A DNA stretch of 64,000 nucleotides from Pigmentiphaga litoralis. Its GTDB lineage: Bacteria; Pseudomonadota; Gammaproteobacteria; Burkholderiales; Burkholderiaceae_B. A program made the translations under genes and the position numbers. Shown here one piece after another: positions 61,458 to 64,000 of this stretch. The DNA is taken from contig NZ_JACCBP010000001.1 of NCBI RefSeq assembly GCF_013408655.1, positions 868,001-932,000 on the forward strand, written 5' to 3'. The notes beneath the pieces were generated by a model. That model searched no databases, was not told the DNA's origin, and was given only the letters and a program-made list of their open reading frames with translations. Each line of letters opens with the position of its first letter. Positions within the stretch are counted from its first letter, which is position 1.

Positions 61458-62519
61458 ATGCCCCAGACCCCGCGCGCCCGCGCCCTTCCTTCATTCGCCA
61501 TGCGTACGCCGGCCGACCGGGTTCCGGCCCGCGGCGCCGTGTCCCGCCGGGTCATGTGCGCGGCGCTGCTGTCGTCCCTGTGCGCACTGCCGATCGCGGC
61601 CAGCCACGCCCAACAGGGCCGCGGCGACTTCCCGAATCGCCCGCTGCGCATCGTCGTGCCCTTTGCCCCTGGCGGCGCCACCGATGTCATCGCCCGCACC
61701 GTGGCCCAGAAAATGGCCGAACGGATGGGACAGGCCGTGGTGGTGGAAAACAAGGCGGGCGCCAACGGCAACATTGGCGCAGCCCAGGTTGCGCGGTCGG
61801 AAGCCGACGGCTACACGCTGTTGATGGCCACGTCCGCCCACGCCATCAACCAGACCCTGTACCGCAAGCTGGACTACCGCATTACCGATTTCGCCGCGCT
61901 GTCCAACCTGGCCTCCGTGCCGCTGTTGCTGGTCGTCAACCCGAGCGTGCCGGCCAAGACGCCCAAAGAGCTTGCCGCGTTTGCGCAGCGGGCCGGCGCC
62001 CAGGTCAACTTTGCGTCCGGCGGTACGGGCACCGCGGCGCATCTGGCCGGTGAACAGTTCAACACCCTGGCCGGCGTCAAGATGGCGCACGTGCCGTACA
62101 AGGGCGGCTCGCAAGCCCAGAACGATCTGATCGGCGGGCAAGTGCAGGCCATGTTCGCCAACCTGCCCGAAGTGCTGCCACAAGTGACCGCCGGCCGGCT
62201 GCGCCCCCTGGCCCTGACCGGCGCCACGCGCCACGCCAGCCTGCCCGACGTTCCCACCTTTGCTCAGGCGGGCTACCCGGCCCTGGACGCCAAGTCGTGG
62301 TTCGGCCTGTTCGCCCCGGCGTCCACTCCGCCCGCCATCGTCACCCTGCTGTCCACCGAAATCGCCGCGTCCGTACGCGACCCCGCCGTCCAGGCGCGCC
62401 TGAAAGAGCTGGGTGCCGAGCCGATCGGCGATACCCACGCCGCCTTCCAGACCTACGTGGCGCAGGAAGTCACGCGCTGGGGCGGGCTGGTCGAGCGGTC
62501 CGGCGCATCGGCGGATTGA
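61458..62519 (+). CDS. Bug family tripartite tricarboxylate-type substrate-binding protein
   Basis: 353 aa periplasmic receptor. The signal region is RRVMCAALLSSLCALPIAASHA/QQGRGDF, followed by the Bug motifs NRPLRIVVPFAPGGATDVIARTVA and VENKAGANGNIGAAQVARSEADGYTL, and later NFASGGTGTAAHLAGEQFNTLAGVKMAHVPYKGG. GGAGACGAG precedes ATG 61458; later ATGs at 61500 or 61554 would give a shorter leader. It is followed by a NIPSNAP gene, a frequent partner of Bug genes in catabolic clusters. The ligand is unknown. Confidence 0.9.
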   Translation: MPQTPRARALPSFAMRTPADRVPARGAVSRRVMCAALLSSLCALPIAASHAQQGRGDFPNRPLRIVVPFAPGGATDVIARTVAQKMAERMGQAVVVENKAGANGNIGAAQVARSEADGYTLLMATSAHAINQTLYRKLDYRITDFAALSNLASVPLLLVVNPSVPAKTPKELAAFAQRAGAQVNFASGGTGTAAHLAGEQFNTLAGVKMAHVPYKGGSQAQNDLIGGQVQAMFANLPEVLPQVTAGRLRPLALTGATRHASLPDVPTFAQAGYPALDAKSWFGLFAPASTPPAIVTLLSTEIAASVRDPAVQARLKELGAEPIGDTHAAFQTYVAQEVTRWGGLVERSGASAD

Positions 62520-62558
62520 CGCTTTCGATGTATTCCCTCTGACTCACAAGGATTTCCC

Positions 62559-62876
62559 ATGTTCTACGACGTTCGCACTTACACCTGCCATCCGGGCACG
62601 ATCAAGAAGCATCTGGCCATGTACGCCGAACACGGCTTCGACACGCAGCGCAAGCACCTGGGCGACCCGATCGTCTACGCGCAGACCGAGACGGGCAACG
62701 TGAACAGCTACCTGCACATCTGGGTCTACAAAGACGCCGCCGACCGCGCCACCCGCCGCGCCGCGCTGCAAGCCGACCCTGCCTGGCACACCTATATGGC
62801 CAAGAGCGCCGAAGCCGGCTGGCTCATCTCGCAGGAAAACCGCCTGATGACGCCCACGCCGTTCTTCAAGCCCTAG
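62559..62876 (+). CDS. NIPSNAP family protein
   Basis: 105 aa dimeric ferredoxin-like alpha/beta-barrel protein. The start MFYDVRTYTCHPGTIKKHLAMYAEHGF, the central YLHIWVYKDAADRATRRAALQADPAWHTY and the end ENRLMTPTPFFKP are typical. NIPSNAP proteins occur in catabolic clusters of Burkholderiales, often with Bug receptors; their chemistry is not established. It follows the Bug gene by 39 bp, with TCACAAGGA before the ATG. A small hairpin TAGGAC/GTCCTA follows the stop without a T-run. Confidence 0.85.
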   Translation: MFYDVRTYTCHPGTIKKHLAMYAEHGFDTQRKHLGDPIVYAQTETGNVNSYLHIWVYKDAADRATRRAALQADPAWHTYMAKSAEAGWLISQENRLMTPTPFFKP

Positions 62877-63018
62877 GACAACGGCGTCCTACGTGGCATT
62901 GCGGGCAGTGGTGCAGGCGCGCTGGGGTGGGCGATAATGAGGCTGCGCAGGCGGAGTGAAAAAGGCATGTTTGCCGTCTGCTCACCCATTCGCCAACGTC
63001 AGCCTGTCAGGGACCCCT

Positions 63019-63309
63019 ATGCGACCGTCCGTTGTGCTCGAAATGAACCGTGGCGCTGTGCGCGAAGCTGTCGCGCGCTTTCCTACCACCAATCCTCGTG
63101 TCTTTGGTTCGGTGCTGCATGGCACGGATCGCGACGGCAGCGACTTGGACCTGCTGGTCGATGCGTTGCCGGGCGCAACGCTGTTGGACCTTGGTGATCT
63201 CGAAGAAGAACTGAAGGCATTGCTGGGCGTGGACGTCGATTTGCTCACCCCTGGCGACCTTCCCGGAAAGTTTCGGGATGATGTCCTTGCCGAGGCCAAG
63301 CCGGTATGA
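63019..63309 (+). CDS. mntA: MNT-type minimal nucleotidyltransferase antitoxin
   Basis: 96 aa. The polymerase-beta-like nucleotidyltransferase motif is complete: GSVLHGTDRDGSDLDLLVD fits GS-X10-D-X-D exactly, with a third acidic residue in VDVDLL. In the HepT/MntA type VII system the MNT protein AMPylates the tyrosine of the HepT HxY motif and neutralises it. ATG 63019 has CAGGGA upstream; an in-frame ATG at 62956 would add 21 residues. The stop overlaps the HepT ATG by 4 nt. GATAAT at 62933-62938 may be its -10 box. Confidence 0.85.
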   Translation: MRPSVVLEMNRGAVREAVARFPTTNPRVFGSVLHGTDRDGSDLDLLVDALPGATLLDLGDLEEELKALLGVDVDLLTPGDLPGKFRDDVLAEAKPV

Positions 63310-63695
63310 AGCACCAAAGGTTGGGCGACTACCTGGACCATATCGCGCAGGCAGCGCTCGATGCCCAGGGCTTCGTCGAAGGGATGGACGAGGCTGGCTT
63401 CCTGGCTGACAAACGCACACAACAGGCGGTCGTGATGAGTTTCATCATCATGGGTGAGGCTGCCACAAGGTTGATGGATGGCTATCCCGATTTTGTTCAG
63501 GCCCGGTCCGAAGTCTCTTGGCGCAGCATGCGCAACATGCGCAATCGAATGGCACATGGGTATTTCGATATCGACCCCAGCATTGTGTGGGGGACGCTTC
63601 GGGATTGGGTGCCCGGATTGCTTGAGCAACTGGCCGCAATCCGTGAGTCAGGTGTTACGGAAACTCCCGACGACCCGACTGGCAAGGCCGGCTGA
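63306..63695 (+). CDS. hepT: HepT-like (DUF86) ribonuclease toxin
   Basis: 129 aa helical HEPN protein. The catalytic motif is MRNMRNRMAHGYFDID, that is R-X4-H-X-Y with the Tyr that the MNT partner modifies. Earlier helices include RLGDYLDHIAQAALDAQGFVEGMDE and FIIMGEAATRLMDGYPDF. It would cleave RNA when freed from the antitoxin. Antitoxin-first order with ATGA overlap is usual for this pair. The C-terminal 18 residues are polar. Confidence 0.87.
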   Translation: MKHQRLGDYLDHIAQAALDAQGFVEGMDEAGFLADKRTQQAVVMSFIIMGEAATRLMDGYPDFVQARSEVSWRSMRNMRNRMAHGYFDIDPSIVWGTLRDWVPGLLEQLAAIRESGVTETPDDPTGKAG

Positions 63696-63757
63696 CTGCT
63701 GCCCGTACAATGGCCGATTCGCGGACTGTTCCGCGGCGCTCTTGAAGGATGCAGGCC

Positions 63758-64000
63758 ATGCTGGGCAATACCGAAGTCATCGACTATCTGAATACGCTGC
63801 TGGCGGGTGAGCTGGGCGCGCGGGACCAATACTTCATCCACTCGCGCATGTACGACGAATGGTCATACAAGAAGCTGTACGAACGCATCAATCACGAGAT
63901 GGCCGACGAGACGATGCATGCGGACGCCCTGATCCGCCGCATCCTGATGCTGGACGGCACGCCGGATATGCGGGTGGCCGCGGTGCGCGTGGGCAAGACC
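63758..64000 (+). CDS. bfr: Bacterioferritin (partial, runs off the right edge)
   Basis: 81 codons visible. [71 protein letters not shown] matches bacterioferritin, with Glu18 and the [10 protein letters not shown] ferroxidase ligands and Met52 (haem ligand position) in HEMADE. It stores iron as a 24-mer. An AAGGA lies at 63744-63748; ATG 63749 is in frame but too close to it. TACAAT at 63706-63711 could be a -10 box. Confidence 0.93.
   Translation, partial: MLGNTEVIDYLNTLLAGELGARDQYFIHSRMYDEWSYKKLYERINHEMADETMHADALIRRILMLDGTPDMRVAAVRVGKT

Overview
The window is about 64 kb of high-GC, tightly packed DNA with short intergenic gaps, many ATGA or TGATG stop/start overlaps and 59 protein-coding genes that I can support. 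No tRNA, rRNA, insertion sequence, prophage or CRISPR array was seen. Two Bug-type periplasmic receptors, MexEF-like efflux genes in the ceoR-llpE-ceoAB-opcM order, tandem DUF421 proteins and a fused transaldolase/glucose-6-phosphate isomerase point to a betaproteobacterium of the order Burkholderiales, probably Alcaligenaceae (Bordetella, Achromobacter or Pigmentiphaga relatives). The genus is inference.

Layout. 1-6.5 kb: sugar-nucleotide genes (end of a probable glycosyltransferase, a UDP-glucuronate decarboxylase-type enzyme, ugd, pgm). Between them lie a KGG stress protein, a structured leader ending in a strong terminator, a DUF1488 protein and a stand-alone CheB-type esterase. 6.5-13 kb: a minus-strand aromatic-catabolism operon (VOC protein, flavin hydroxylase, FAH-family hydrolase) divergent from a Bug receptor, then a sulfite-oxidase-like molybdoenzyme and an MFS transporter. 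13-20 kb: an SbcCD-like nuclease/ATPase pair (YhaO/YhaN type), a GNAT enzyme, an exported two-repeat protein and a 3-methyladenine glycosylase. 20-25 kb: the metNIQ methionine importer behind a small-ORF/terminator leader, a diguanylate cyclase and a DUF72 protein.

25-37.6 kb: a nearly gapless carbohydrate operon, tkt, tal-pgi, gnd, zwf, HAD phosphatase, pgl, GH15 glucosidase and a fused substrate-binding/permease ABC protein. It encodes the whole oxidative pentose phosphate branch plus most of the non-oxidative branch. 37.6-48.5 kb: a GAF histidine kinase, an MFS transporter, then a LysR regulator divergent from a pseudo-esterase and a three-gene RND efflux system. 48.7-51.6 kb: a HigBA-type toxin-antitoxin pair and a PhoX-type phosphatase preceded by an 11-bp-periodic Pho box array. 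51.7-53.4 kb: a DUF3311/sodium-solute symporter pair. 53.5-61.3 kb: a LysR regulator, two aldo/keto reductases, small membrane proteins, two DUF421 proteins, an aspartate carbamoyltransferase with an N-terminal helix-turn-helix, and an AraC regulator. 61.4-64 kb: a second Bug receptor with a NIPSNAP protein, a MNT/HepT toxin-antitoxin pair and the start of a bacterioferritin gene.

The signals most worth pursuing are the two terminator-containing leaders (3262-3401 and 19958-20078), the Ser-to-Asp change in the efflux-operon esterase, several exact dyads in divergent promoters, the Pho box array, the HTH-ATCase fusion, and the composition of the pentose phosphate operon.
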